From positions 124,001 through 188,000 of the forward strand of contig JAXLYE010000010.1 in assembly GCA_046351595.1 (NCBI GenBank): 64,000 nt of DNA, in the 5' to 3' direction. Numbering within the stretch: position 1 is the first letter of the stretch; the number at the start of each line of letters is the position of its first letter. This DNA is from JAXLYE01 sp046351595 (GTDB lineage: Bacteria; Myxococcota_A; Polyangia; Palsa-1104; JAEUJZ01). The notes under the pieces were generated by a model. That model made no database searches and was not told where the DNA came from. It worked only from the letters and a program-made list of their open reading frames with translations. Positions 9,601-17,303 of the stretch are shown in pieces. The translations under genes and the position numbers were made by a program.

Positions 9601-10621
9601 CTCTCCTTCGGGCCGGCGCATCGTCACCGCGAGCTGGGACAAGACAGCCCGCATCTGGAGCGTGAACACACGCCAGCTCCAGCTCACCCTGCGCGGCCAT
9701 GCGGCGGAGGTCATCTGCGCCGCATTCTCTCCCGACGAACAGCGGGTCATCACTGCGAGCAGCGATGAGACACTCCGCATCTGGTCGGCGACGACCGGAG
9801 AGCTGCTGCGCACCTTGCGTGGCCACGTCGGCGACATCCCTTGCGCCGGGTACTCCCCGAACGGGCGACAGATCGTATCGGCGGGCTGGGATGGGACCGT
9901 GCGCACCTGGGATGCAGCGACGGGGCGGCAGCTCCTCAACATCCGCACGCGCACCGGCGGCGTGCTCTGGGCCGCATTCTTCCCGGAAGGAGACAGCGTA
10001 GTCGCCGCCGGGACCAACGGCGTCGCTGCAATCTACTCGATCCGGCCGCAGGACTTCTACGAGCACGGCCTCCGCGTCCTGCGCTCGTTCGGCCCGGTCC
10101 ATGAGGTTCCCGCGAGTGAGATACGCGCGCTCCTCCTCTCCGATCAGCAGCCCTCCGCGGGGGCCGCTGCAGAGGCGGAGCGCGGCAAGAGTGAGCAAGC
10201 CAGGCCAGTGCCGAGCGGTGTACCGAGCGTTGCCCTGCCTGCCGACTTAAATACCGCCCCGAACATGGACCCACCCGGAGGGCCAGATCGACGGCGGGAG
10301 TACATCTCCGTGGACACACGCCCCCTCCTTGGACCCGAGGGCCAGGTGCTCCTCTTTGACTATCACCCCGAGACCCTGGTGGCCGACTTTCTGAATACGC
10401 TGTTTCGTACGTTCAACGGCAGGATCAAGTCGTTCACATATGGCTCGGTCTGGTTCCTCTACCACCCGGCCAGCAAGACCTGCTTCTCCGAGCTGGAGCG
10501 GGTGTTCGACGCAGACTCCGATCCGCTGGTCCGTGCCCACTCGCTGAGCGACATCGGGCTCCGGCCTGATATGGAGCTGGAAGCGGTCCACTGCGACGTA
10601 AGTCTCACAAGCGGGCCCTGA
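6641..10621 (+). CDS. AAA_35-like ATPase with coiled coil, 14 WD40 repeats and C-terminal small domain
   Basis: About 1326 residues. The start at 6641 is preferred because AGGAGG (6627-6632) sits eight bases upstream; ATG 6635 is too close. The N-terminus carries a P-loop (RQIGKSS, near 47) and Walker B (VLFLDEID), with the SPFNIGQ-like and GHPYMTQRL motifs of AAA_35. An Ala/Glu/Arg-rich coiled coil follows (about 430-520). Fourteen WD40 repeats (about 560-1165) end in motifs such as VRIWDA and ARIWSV, enough for two seven-bladed propellers. A linker leads to a final ~110-residue domain containing SLSDIGLRPDMELEAV, ubiquitin-like in appearance. The WD40 array probably senses a ligand and the ATPase assembles. 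Partner of the upstream protease-ATPase. Confidence 0.88.
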   Translation: MSDGPAASAVLQSRGALHPESLYIERAADSALYTALSTGELCYVLAPRQIGKSSLRVRTARRLAAAGARCAEIDLTRIGGATDHDPIGTWYYSLLANLAEELALPDPRPFWLQLEGRLPADRLVRYLREVVLTHVAGPVVLFLDEIDYLRSLPISRDELFAALRAVYSERARDAAYKRLTFCLLGVAAPADLIQDPAITPFNIGQAIRLDDFTRGEIAALAGLLTPLGPDLEEWLDEIYRWTRGHPYMTQRLCEALLESPPAGTAAPAHVERCVRGLFLRRGRSTDPNLSYAEKRLDSETNQARKAELLALYRRLLAGEPVDADGEDALQLELQLCGMIAQYEAEGARRLRVRNPIFAHVFGPDWLRGKEGQRELMQAQRRWQESGRSAAALLRGAELLRAQSFAAQHLRQLSAEEHEFLLASLDEARREAEARRLAAEAAAERERRERAEAEAARLRELNEQLERALAAADGARREANKAREEAVLARERAEAAALAEKSLRAVELEAQGETLAQSLVLGLQAARPDFLRSTFTPAHWTGLIQAAVGAVVSRPLDGHAGTVRRSRFSARGSLAVSAGGDGTVRLWEWRSGTALATLTEPGEGQWCAAFSPDGTRVVAASDSGAVSVLDARRGQLLVRIQGHRAAAFAAAYSPDGRRIVSASADRTARIWDAATGEPLLTLEGHRGEVTDASFSPDGLRIVTASTDRTARVWDADTGKLLATLRGHADQVWSATFSPNGRLIATASWDQTVRIWDGTEAAASAICQGHTDSVWGAAFSPDGEYLVTASDDKSARIWLVASAQTLITLRGHTAAVWSAGFSPDQGTVLTSSADGTLRLWDLRSGLVTRQLFIHSAPIWSVAVSPDGQRVLTASADHVSRIWEATAAREVTALRGHTARIWSAAFSLDASMVVTASEDRTVRIWDAQSGACLLTLPLHEIGVSFAAFSPDGSQVVTAGWDHTARIWSTDTGELLAELRGHTDRVWTAAFSPSGRRIVTASWDKTARIWSVNTRQLQLTLRGHAAEVICAAFSPDEQRVITASSDETLRIWSATTGELLRTLRGHVGDIPCAGYSPNGRQIVSAGWDGTVRTWDAATGRQLLNIRTRTGGVLWAAFFPEGDSVVAAGTNGVAAIYSIRPQDFYEHGLRVLRSFGPVHEVPASEIRALLLSDQQPSAGAAAEAERGKSEQARPVPSGVPSVALPADLNTAPNMDPPGGPDRRREYISVDTRPLLGPEGQVLLFDYHPETLVADFLNTLFRTFNGRIKSFTYGSVWFLYHPASKTCFSELERVFDADSDPLVRAHSLSDIGLRPDMELEAVHCDVSLTSGP

Positions 10622-11189
10622 TCCGCTCCCCACCTTCCGCCAGCGCCCCATGCGATGAAATTCCCAACTGTCTATACAGGGAGCCCAGCTTCTCGTTGAG
10701 CCACACTGGAGCCGTGGAAAAAACTTGTTCAGAAGGGAATGGACGATCTCGTACAGCGGGTGCCGGTATGAACGATCTCGTGCAGCAGGTGCCAGTGTCG
10801 CTGTGCGTGAACGGGGCGCGAGCTCCGTCCCCTGCCATCAATGCTCCGCTCCTTGCCGGCCGACTCCCTCTTACCTGCGGACGGGTCGAGCCTTCCGGCA
10901 TGCTCCTTCTCATCGCTGTAGTACCTCCGAAAAGGAAAGAGGCGCGGTCTTCCGCTGCGTCTCTGCTGACTTGACTTGGTTGTCTGAGGCCATCGGATCT
11001 TTGCTCCGTTCCGATGCCCGGCTCTGCTCGCAGGCTCAGCTGAGATTCCGCGTACCTACGCACGGCCTGGTCCTGACCGTGAACGCGTGGCGGCAGATAG
11101 CGGTCAGGGAGTCGCCTCGCGTGAGCGGGACTGCGCGGAGTTGGTGCAGCTGCTGACCTGTGCGGCGCACATCCGGTAAGCTATCTGGG
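10622..11189. other. Non-coding stretch with a 25-bp direct repeat
   Basis: No gene is supported here. Several short open frames exist on both strands but none has a ribosome site plus recognisable protein. A 25-bp near-identical direct repeat, beginning ACGATCTCGT, occurs at 10743-10767 and 10772-10796 with three or so mismatches. The stretch precedes a recombinase remnant and may be debris of a mobile element. Confidence 0.4.
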
Positions 11190-11672
11190 ATGCGCCGGCT
11201 GCCCGCAGAGACCGCGGAGATCGTGGACGGGCTCGCGACGCAGCCTGGGCCCGCGCTGGAGCGGCTGGCGGCGCTGGGCGATGCGGCGACGCTGACCTGG
11301 GTGGTGCCGCGCGTCAGCACGCACAGCCTGCGCGGCCTGTGGGCGACGCTGGCCGTCGGCGCGGGGGCTGCCTCCCACGCCGTCGCGGCGGTGCTGGGCC
11401 ACCACCGCTTCGAGGTGACGCAGCGCCACTATGCGCAGCCTTCGGCCGTGTCCAATGCGCAGACCGCACGGGTGAGCACGCTGCTGGACATGGCGCCCTC
11501 CGCGCCCGAAAATGGAGCGGTCCAGCACCTGCTCGCTCAGCTACCGCCGCAGCTACGTGCCCAGGTTGCCGCACACCTGCACACGGGCAGGCAGGACTGC
11601 AACACAGCCCCTGAATCGTTGCGCAATCCTTCCAGCCCCCTTACTCAATGCCCGCTGTCGACGGAAAGGTAG
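11190..11672 (+). pseudogene. Tyrosine recombinase C-terminal remnant
   Basis: The frame contains the C-terminal catalytic signature of a phage-integrase-type recombinase: HSLRGLWAT (H-x-x-R box), AAVLGHHRFEVT and the nucleophile tyrosine context QRHYAQP. The N-terminal DNA-binding domain and the first catalytic arginine are absent, and the frame begins only about 60 residues before the HxxR box. I could not join upstream frames to restore them. It is therefore probably a truncated integrase left from an integration event. A short sequence overlapping its stop (11659-11674) resembles one beside the truncated kinase at 3465-3480. Confidence 0.7.
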
Positions 11673-12074
11673 ATGCGGACGTTTAGCCCAGCAAGGTCCA
11701 TGATGGCCTGGCTCGTCGGAGAAGCTGCGCTGCGGATGGGTTGCGGACATGTTGCGGATGGATTCGTAGCTGCGGTGTACCCGTGCGCTTCTGGCTCGAA
11801 GGTGCGTGCCAGCGCACAGGCGGGTACGTAGCACACCCCGGCCTGGGGCACCACCTGCTGAAAATCTTCGCCTCGTCGAGAGGTGATTCTTCGAGTGGTC
11901 CACGAAATGGCCTTCCTGTAGGAAGGTGTCTCTCCGCAATGTTGTCAGGTAGGACGACGGCGTCCGTCGCGTTCGCTATGACGGACGCCAGGGAGAAGGA
12001 AATGAAGAGGGCGGCAAGTAGCGGAAGGGCCAGGATTGTCTTGCGCGGAGGAGCCTTGAGGGAGAGGGCCTCCG
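11645..12074 (-). pseudogene. Signal-peptide-bearing protein of unknown function, one-base frameshift
   Basis: Minus-strand frame opening with a hydrophobic leader (TILALPLLAALFISFSLASV) followed by NATDAVVLPDNIAERHLPTG and, near 11872, EAKIF. The continuation moves to another frame (QQVVPQAGVCYVPACALART) and ends SVDSGH at 11645. Inserting one base in ATTTTCAGCAG restores a continuous protein of about 140 residues. No standard start codon lies in the leader frame, so another lost base or a fusion to the preceding gene (12084-12894) is possible. The family is not recognised. A sequencing indel is as likely as real decay. Confidence 0.4.
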
Positions 12075-12083
12075 CGCTCCCCG

Positions 12084-12894
12084 CTACTCCGTAGCCTGCC
12101 CCGCCCCCGTCACGATCTGCACGTCCAGGATGCTGTTGGCCAGAAGCGGGCTCGCGCTGGCCAGGACGAAGCCCGTGCTGGTGACGCTGTCGAGCCGCAG
12201 ATCCGGGTGGTTGAGCATCACGGCCGGCTGCATCTGCACGAGCGTGCCGTTGCTGGCCCGGTAGCGATATGCGGTTCCATACTGCACCGCGACCACTGGG
12301 CTCCCTGCCGGCACCGGATTCGGCCCTACCGTGATACGGAGCCCCATGGCCTCGTCGGTGTTGCGGTTCGCGAAGGGATATCCTGCGATCGCCTGGCTGC
12401 TCAGCGGCGTGCACGACGTGATGCCGGGGCCGACCTTGAGGACCGTCGGCGGCCGCGTCGGATCCTGGTGCGGCGGCACCAGCTGCAGCGCCGGCTGCTG
12501 CGGCCCCTGCGCCACGGCCTGCCCGCCGAAGAAACGCGCCCACAGATCCTTGTACTGCTTCCACACAGCCGCTGCTCACACAGCTGCGCGACGAGCGCGT
12601 TGGCGGCATAGAAGATCTGCGGCTTGCTCTCGCGCGAGGGCGGGCGCTCCTGCGTGAGCCCCTGGACGAACGCGCGCACCTCTTCATAGGTGAGCGCCAG
12701 GAACATCGAGGTCAGCTCGCCGGCCCGCTTCACCAGGCCGCAGTCGTCGTACACGCCCGGCTCCGGCGGCCAGCTCATGTCCGCCACCGCCGTCTCCATC
12801 TGCATGCTGAGATCCGGGCGAGCCGCGGGCCCCGTCGAGGGCACGACCGCCGCCGGAGCCGGCTGCGCAAGACGGCGTACAGGCTGCGCATCAT
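12084..12894 (-). pseudogene. Unrecognised protein with one or two frameshifts
   Basis: Two minus-strand frames join into one protein. The first ends with IFYAANALVAQLCEQ near 12575; the second continues AAVWKQYKDLWARFFGG and ends TGAGQATE at 12084. A single missing base near 12570 accounts for the switch. The likely start, ATG ATG at 12894-12889 behind GGGGGA, is in yet another frame (MMRSLYAVLR), so a second missing base near 12865 is plausible; alternatively translation begins at GTG 12844. The restored protein is about 265 residues with a beta-rich C-terminal half. Family unknown. It follows the 14073-12901 gene immediately and was probably its operon partner. Confidence 0.45.
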
Positions 12895-12900
12895 GTCCCC

Positions 12901-14073
12901 CTATGCGCGCGGCGTCCGCGTGATCTCGGCGATGAGCTCAGCAAGAGAGGGACCGTCCTCTGTCTGCCGAGATGAGAAGTCCATCGTCTCGGGTCTGCGC
13001 AGCGGTGCATCGGTGCGTGGCACCAGTGACGTCTCTGCGGGCTGCTGCGGCGCTCCGTCCGTTGCAGGCTTCGTGCCGCTCGCAGGTGCCGCGGCCGTGC
13101 GCATGCGCTGCAGGAACTGCTCCAGCGCAGCGGGCTCCGTAACGAGGCGTTCCAGGCTGGCGGGATCCAGCATCTCCCGGATGACGCCGACCGTGGCCTG
13201 CGCTCGGCCGTCTACGCGATCCGCAGAGGAGCCGCGTCGGGCAGAGAACGGCTCGACCTCGACGATGTCTCGATCCGACGGCCGAGAGGCCGGGCGGAGC
13301 CGCGGCGGCAAGCCCGCGCCGCCGACCTCGGGCCGCATCGGCTCGCCGTGCCAGACGCTCTGGACGAAGGGGAGCACCGAGCCCAGCACGCCCGCCAGGT
13401 CAAAGGAAGGCGGAGGAGTCGTCGGCTGCAGCTCCTCCATCCTCTCCTTGGTGAGCTGCGCGGCCGCGAGCTGCGTCTCCAGCAGCTTGGTGCTCTGCTG
13501 CGTGAGCAGCTTCATGTTGCTGATCGTCGCCTCGATCTGCGCCTGCGAACCCTTGGTCGCGGCCTCCTGCAGCCGCACAAAGTGCGAGAGCGTGTCGCGC
13601 AGGAAGTTCTGCAGGGAGTCCATGGTCAGGAGGTGCAGCTGCCGCTCCTGCGCTCCCTGCATCGCCGCGAGCTCGGCTGCTTCAGGCTCATCGTCCTCGG
13701 CGACCGTGCTCTCCTGAGCGGCGCGCGCCTGGCTAAGCTTGTCAGCCAGCGTCGAGAACTCCTGCCCGGCGGCCGTCCCATAGGTGGTGCCGCTGCCCAG
13801 CGGATCGTAGCGGTACTCGAGCACCAGCCGCTGCTGTGGAGACGCAGGCTTCATGTAGTGGCCCTGCTCGTCCACGTAGTAGATATGCAGCAGCCCCTCG
13901 GGGATGCCGACGGGAATGTCGGCGGGTGTCAGGTTCCAGAAGTCTTCAGGAGGCTGACGCTCCATGCGACCCGCTTGATTCCGAAAGCCGATGAAGTACC
14001 CGCACGCTCCCTCTGGCTTGTAGTCACAGACCCGATCGGACACTTCGTCCGGGGAGGAGACTCGTCGTTCCAT
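12901..14073 (-). CDS. Hypothetical coiled-coil protein
   Basis: A 390-residue protein read from ATG 14073, with CAGGGAAAC upstream; an in-frame extension to 14103 adds ten residues. The first about 110 residues are globular (CDYKPEGACGYFIGFRNQAG, LHIYYVDEQGHYMKP). The centre is strongly helical and rich in Gln, Ala and Leu (ESTVAEDDEPEAAEL to LAAAQLTKERMEEL) and should form a coiled coil. The C-terminus is Pro/Arg-rich and probably disordered. I do not recognise the family. It heads a minus-strand group with the two frameshifted genes downstream. An operator-like palindrome lies 64 bp upstream. Confidence 0.6.
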   Translation of the reverse strand: MERRVSSPDEVSDRVCDYKPEGACGYFIGFRNQAGRMERQPPEDFWNLTPADIPVGIPEGLLHIYYVDEQGHYMKPASPQQRLVLEYRYDPLGSGTTYGTAAGQEFSTLADKLSQARAAQESTVAEDDEPEAAELAAMQGAQERQLHLLTMDSLQNFLRDTLSHFVRLQEAATKGSQAQIEATISNMKLLTQQSTKLLETQLAAAQLTKERMEELQPTTPPPSFDLAGVLGSVLPFVQSVWHGEPMRPEVGGAGLPPRLRPASRPSDRDIVEVEPFSARRGSSADRVDGRAQATVGVIREMLDPASLERLVTEPAALEQFLQRMRTAAAPASGTKPATDGAPQQPAETSLVPRTDAPLRRPETMDFSSRQTEDGPSLAELIAEITRTPRA

Positions 14074-14136
14074 GTTTCCCTGCCAAAGCAGGAAGCGGGC
14101 CAAGGTGCATTTCTGCTTCCGCGGCAGAGATCAAGT

Positions 14137-14149
14137 TCCCTATTAGGGA
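14137..14149. promoter_or_regulatory. Palindrome upstream of the 12901-14073 gene
   Basis: TCCCTA-T-TAGGGA is a perfect inverted repeat centred at 14143. It sits 64-76 bp upstream of the minus-strand start at 14073, a plausible operator position. The binding protein is unknown. Confidence 0.35.
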
Positions 14150-14239
14150 TAGGCCGTGACCGCGGCTCTCTCCTCTTCATCAGGCAGGAGGCAAGGCTGC
14201 CAGATGGCACGGCGGAGGCGCGCTTCGGGCTCGCCGCGG

Positions 14240-14685
14240 GGCATTCAGGTTCAGCGGCGGTGCGGAGCAGGCGCGCTGCGGGGGCACCCGGGTTCGCTGC
14301 CGGTGCGCAGCGGACGCGGAGCCGGTGCGACGGGGTTCGTAGCGGGTGCGAAGCGGGCGCGGAGCCGGTGCGACCGGGTTCGTAGCCGGTGCGCAGGGGG
14401 CGCGTAGCCGGTGCGACTGGGTTCGTAGCGGGTGCGCAGCGGGCGCGGAGCAGGTACGACGAGGTTCGTAGCCGGTGCGCAGCGGGTACGACGGGGTTCG
14501 TAGCCGGTGCGCAGCGGGCGCGGAGCGGGTGCGACGAGGTTCGTAGCGGGCGCGGAGCGGGTGCGCAGCGGGTGCGACGGGGTTCGTAGCCGGTACGCAG
14601 CGGGTGTGCAGTGGGTGCGACGGGGTTCGTAGCCGGCGCGCAGCGGGTGCATAGCGGGTGCGCAGCGGGTGCGAATCGAGTGCGC
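14240..14685. repeat. G-rich minisatellite of 10-11 bp units
   Basis: About 450 bp are built from degenerate 10-11 bp units such as GCGCAGCGGG, TGCGACGGGG, TTCGTAGCCGG and CGCGGAGCGGG. These combine into a higher-order pattern in which GGGTTCGTAGC recurs every 30-60 bp. The stretch has few stops in any frame, which creates long spurious open frames on both strands. It separates the minus-strand coiled-coil gene from the plus-strand zinc-finger gene. Confidence 0.85.
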
Positions 14686-14730
14686 TGGAGCGCTGCTTCC
14701 CGTGGCTGTCGCGCGGATGCCTGCTGCTGG

Positions 14731-14746
14731 TGGCACATTTCTTGGT
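14731..14746 (+). promoter_or_regulatory. Possible sigma-54 (-24/-12) promoter
   Basis: TGGCACATTTCTTGGT matches the -24 TGGCAC element with correct spacing to a -12 TTG, but the -12 dinucleotide is GG instead of GC. It lies 38 bp before the start at 14784. Two sigma-54 activators are encoded in the window, so the match deserves mention, but it is imperfect. Confidence 0.35.
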
Positions 14747-14783
14747 TCTTCCGGTGCATCACCCGAGCCAACCGGAGGAAGCA

Positions 14784-15446
14784 ATGAGAGCACCCAGCAT
14801 TCGCCAATGTGGCTTCTGTGACCAGGACCTGGATCGGTTGTGCCGAAGCGATCAGATCTTCTGCAAGCCGCGCTGTAAGCACCGGGCCCGGCGCGCCCGT
14901 GTGAAAGAGCAGGCCGACCTCGAAAAGGCACGCGCCCTGCGTCGTCGTGCCGCGCCGCCCCTGCGCGCCGAGCCGTCAGGGCCGGCGACGGCCCCCGCAG
15001 CCCCGACGTTGAAGCCGCCTGCTGCCCGTCGAGGGTGGCAGGAAGGCCAGCAGCGCTTCGCAGCCCTCGCCGCGGAGATGCTCCAAAGCGCCGACGCGGT
15101 GAGCTACCGGCTGGCGCGCGCCATCAAGCACACCCTCAAGCCGACGTTCTTTCCGGAGCCGGGCAAGCCCTGCACACGGCTCGACGGCCGCGTCAGCGAC
15201 GCGCCGTATCGACTCCGTCCGGAGTTTGAGCCGCCGACGGTCCCCGAGGACGGCCTGTACGCGGTGCAGCTCCTCGACGCAAGCGGGCGGGAGGTCCGCC
15301 TGCCGCGCTCTCTGTACCGCGGGGTGACGCTGCCGAAGTGGCCGCCGGACGCGGCGCCCGCCTCGCCTGAATCCGCGCAGTCGAGAATCGGGGCCGCAGA
15401 GCTGGAGGGCGACGCGCACTGCGGAGTCTCAAAATCTCATTCCTGA
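14784..15446 (+). CDS. Zinc-finger-like protein of unknown function
   Basis: A 220-residue protein starting at ATG 14784 with an excellent GGAGGAAGC ribosome site. The N-terminus has paired cysteines (CGFCDQDLDRLC, then FCKPRCKHRARRAR), the layout of short zinc-binding motifs found in DNA-associated or phage-related proteins. A basic, Pro/Ala-rich linker follows, then a region around residues 95-185 that I do not recognise. Its stop lies within a palindromic element (15426-15449) also found downstream of the methyltransferase gene. It may bind DNA; this is inferred only from the cysteine pattern and basic charge. Confidence 0.65.
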   Translation: MRAPSIRQCGFCDQDLDRLCRSDQIFCKPRCKHRARRARVKEQADLEKARALRRRAAPPLRAEPSGPATAPAAPTLKPPAARRGWQEGQQRFAALAAEMLQSADAVSYRLARAIKHTLKPTFFPEPGKPCTRLDGRVSDAPYRLRPEFEPPTVPEDGLYAVQLLDASGREVRLPRSLYRGVTLPKWPPDAAPASPESAQSRIGAAELEGDAHCGVSKSHS

Positions 15447-15449
15447 GAC
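15426..15449. promoter_or_regulatory. TCTCA-N4-TGAGA element with extra GTCTCA half-site (copy 1)
   Basis: A 24-bp element whose core TCTCATTCCTGAGA (15435-15448) is a perfect inverted repeat with a four-base loop, preceded by a second GTCTCA half-site. A copy with 22 of 24 bases identical occurs at 19795-19818. This copy overlaps the stop of the zinc-finger gene and lies 106 bp before the receiver gene at 15555. It may be an operator or a processing hairpin. Confidence 0.5.
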
Positions 15450-15554
15450 GGTCCGAGTCCCAGAGCCGAGACTTTGACTCTGGCGATGCCGCAGACCCAC
15501 GATGGACGGGTGTCAGTCGTGATATGCGCGGAGCCGTGAACCTGGGGGGTAGAT

Positions 15555-15899
15555 GTGTACGACTGTGTGCTCATAGAGGACGATGGGCTGGTCCAACTGA
15601 CCTGGCAGCTCGCTGCCGAGCGCGCAGGCGTTCGCCTCCTGACGGTGCCGAGCGCCGAGGCGGCCCTGCAGCAGACCGCGGCGCTGCCCCGCGACACGCC
15701 GGTCTACATCGACGTGAGGCTGCGCGGCGCGATGTCTGGTGAGCAGCTTGCGCAGCGCCTCCACCGCGACGGATTCAGCCGCCTGTTCCTGCAGACCGGC
15801 TACGACCCGGAATCGATCCCCGTGCAGGCGATGCCGTGGCTGCAGGGCGTCGTCGGAAAAGAGCCGCCGTGGTCGACTCCTGCGCAGACAAAGCGCTAG
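15555..15899 (+). CDS. Stand-alone response regulator receiver
   Basis: A 114-residue single-domain receiver starting at GTG 15555, with GGGGGG upstream. The receiver residues are present: acidic pair Glu8/Asp9/Asp10, phospho-acceptor Asp53 in YIDVRL, Thr81 in LFLQTGY and Lys102 in VVGKEP. There is no output domain, so it should act as a phosphorelay intermediate or by protein contact. It is convergent with the NtrC-type regulator that ends at 15930. A partner kinase could be the hybrid kinase at 20663 or the kinase at 17300-17998. Confidence 0.85.
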   Translation: MYDCVLIEDDGLVQLTWQLAAERAGVRLLTVPSAEAALQQTAALPRDTPVYIDVRLRGAMSGEQLAQRLHRDGFSRLFLQTGYDPESIPVQAMPWLQGVVGKEPPWSTPAQTKR

Positions 15900-15929
15900 G
15901 AGCGAGCAGGCTCCGCGCTGGTCCCCTCG

Positions 15930-17303
15930 TCACTCCGTGCCGGCCTTGAGGCGGAACAGGGTCGCGCGGCCGATGTCCATGGTGCGGCAGATGGACTCGA
16001 CGTCGTGCCCGTCGGCCTCCAGGAGGCGGATCTGGTTCTGCGCCAGGCGCAGCGCGTTCTCCCGTCGTGTGCGTGCGATCGAGACGCCTTTGAGGAACTC
16101 CTCACCGAGCAAGCCGACGCTGTGCCCGGAGTGGGCGCAGCCTGCCGGGGCGCCGAGCGCGCCACCGGGTAGCTGATTTAGAGCCAGCTCCACCCCCGTG
16201 ACCTCGTTCCCTTCGCAGAAGACCGAGAGCCGGTGCACCAGGTTGCGGAGCTGGCGGACATTGCCCGGCCAGTCCGTGCGCTGCAGCGCGGCCAGCGCCT
16301 CGTGGCCAAAGCGCACGCGGCGCGGGGTTTCGCGCGCGAAGTGCTCGACCAGCGCCGGGATGTCCTCCTTGCGCTCGTTGAGCGCTGGGACGCGCACCGT
16401 GAGCACTTCCAGCCGGTAGAAGAGATCTTCCCGGAACCTGCCTTCCGCGACGCGGCGAGGGAGATCGACGTGCGTGGCGGCGATGATGCGGCCCTCGAAC
16501 CGGCTGTCTGCAGACGCCCCCAGCATGCGGTACGTGCGGTTCTCTAGAACGCGCAGGAGCTTGGTCTGGAGGGGCAGGGGAAGCTCCGCGATCTCGTCGA
16601 GGAACAGAGTGCCTCCGCGCGCTTCGCCGAGGAAGCCAGGGCGGGTTTTTTCCGCCCCTGTGAAGGTCCCTTATTCGTGCCCGAAGAGCTGCGACTCGAC
16701 CAGCGTCTCGTTGAAGGCGCCGCAGTTCACCGAGACGAGAGGCTGGTCGCGCCGAGGGCTCAGCGCATGGATCGCGCGGGCGACGAGCTCCTTCCCGGAG
16801 CCGGTCGGCCCCAGCACCAGGACCGGTGCGTCCACAGCCGACACCTTCTTGATCTGGCGCCGTAGCCGCTCCATGGCCGCCGAGGTGCCGACCAGGCCGT
16901 GCAGGTGCAGGATCTCGTGCTCGAGAGCGCGGTGGTGCTGCAGCTCTCGCAGCACCGGGAGGACGAGCTCCGCCGAGAGCTCGTCCTTGAGGATGTACGT
17001 GTGAGCGCCCGCGCGGATGGCGCTGCGGATCGCGTCCATCTGGCTAGACGCCGTGACGACGATCGGCACCGCGGTCCCGCTCGATCGCAGCTCCTCGACG
17101 AGCGTCACGCCGTCGCGGTTGCGCTCATCCTTCTCGTCCAGGCACAGGTCGATGAGGGCCACGTCGACGGCGCTGCGCGACAGTACCTGGCGCGCGGCCT
17201 CTAGGCTTGCCGCCTCCAGGATCTCGACGTCGGCGAGCGATGCCAGGCAGCGCGCGAGGTTGCGACGCGCCGGCGCGTGATCGTCTACGAGCAGGACCCT
17301 CAT
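15930..17303 (-). pseudogene. NtrC-family response regulator interrupted by an in-frame TAA
   Basis: From ATG 17303 the frame encodes a receiver domain (Asp7/Asp8, Asp52, Thr84, Lys106) and the start of a sigma-54 AAA+ domain (GPTGSGKE Walker A). It reaches LFGHE and then TAA at 16673-16671. The same frame continues without a gap as GTFTGAEKTRPGFLGEARGG, FLDEIAELP, the WPGNVRQLRN motif and a C-terminal helix-turn-helix (ICRTMDIGRATLFRLKAG), ending at 15930. Family members have Lys at the stop position (GHEKGAFTGA), so AAG or AAA to TAA is a one-base nonsense change at codon 211 of 457. Without readthrough only the receiver and Walker A remain. Its start overlaps the stop of the kinase gene. 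Confidence 0.88.

Noticed and set aside
8300..10060. DNA-level tandem repeat array
   Set aside because: The periodicity reflects about 120-bp WD40 protein repeats that have diverged; it is not a DNA satellite or CRISPR.
8924..10198. Long minus-strand frame opposite the WD40 region
   Set aside because: Mirror frame of the WD40 repeats with repetitive Arg/Gly content; no start signals.
10725..11156. IS91-like transposase remnant before the recombinase
   Set aside because: A few Arg/Cys-rich phrases looked suggestive but no motif block could be matched in any frame.
14240..14685. CRISPR array
   Set aside because: Units are 10-11 bp with no unique spacers of constant length, and no cas genes are present.
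13929..14931. Minus-strand proteins of 226-317 residues over the minisatellite
   Set aside because: Open frames caused by stop-free repeats (all RTGYEPRRT-like low complexity); several frames are open at once.
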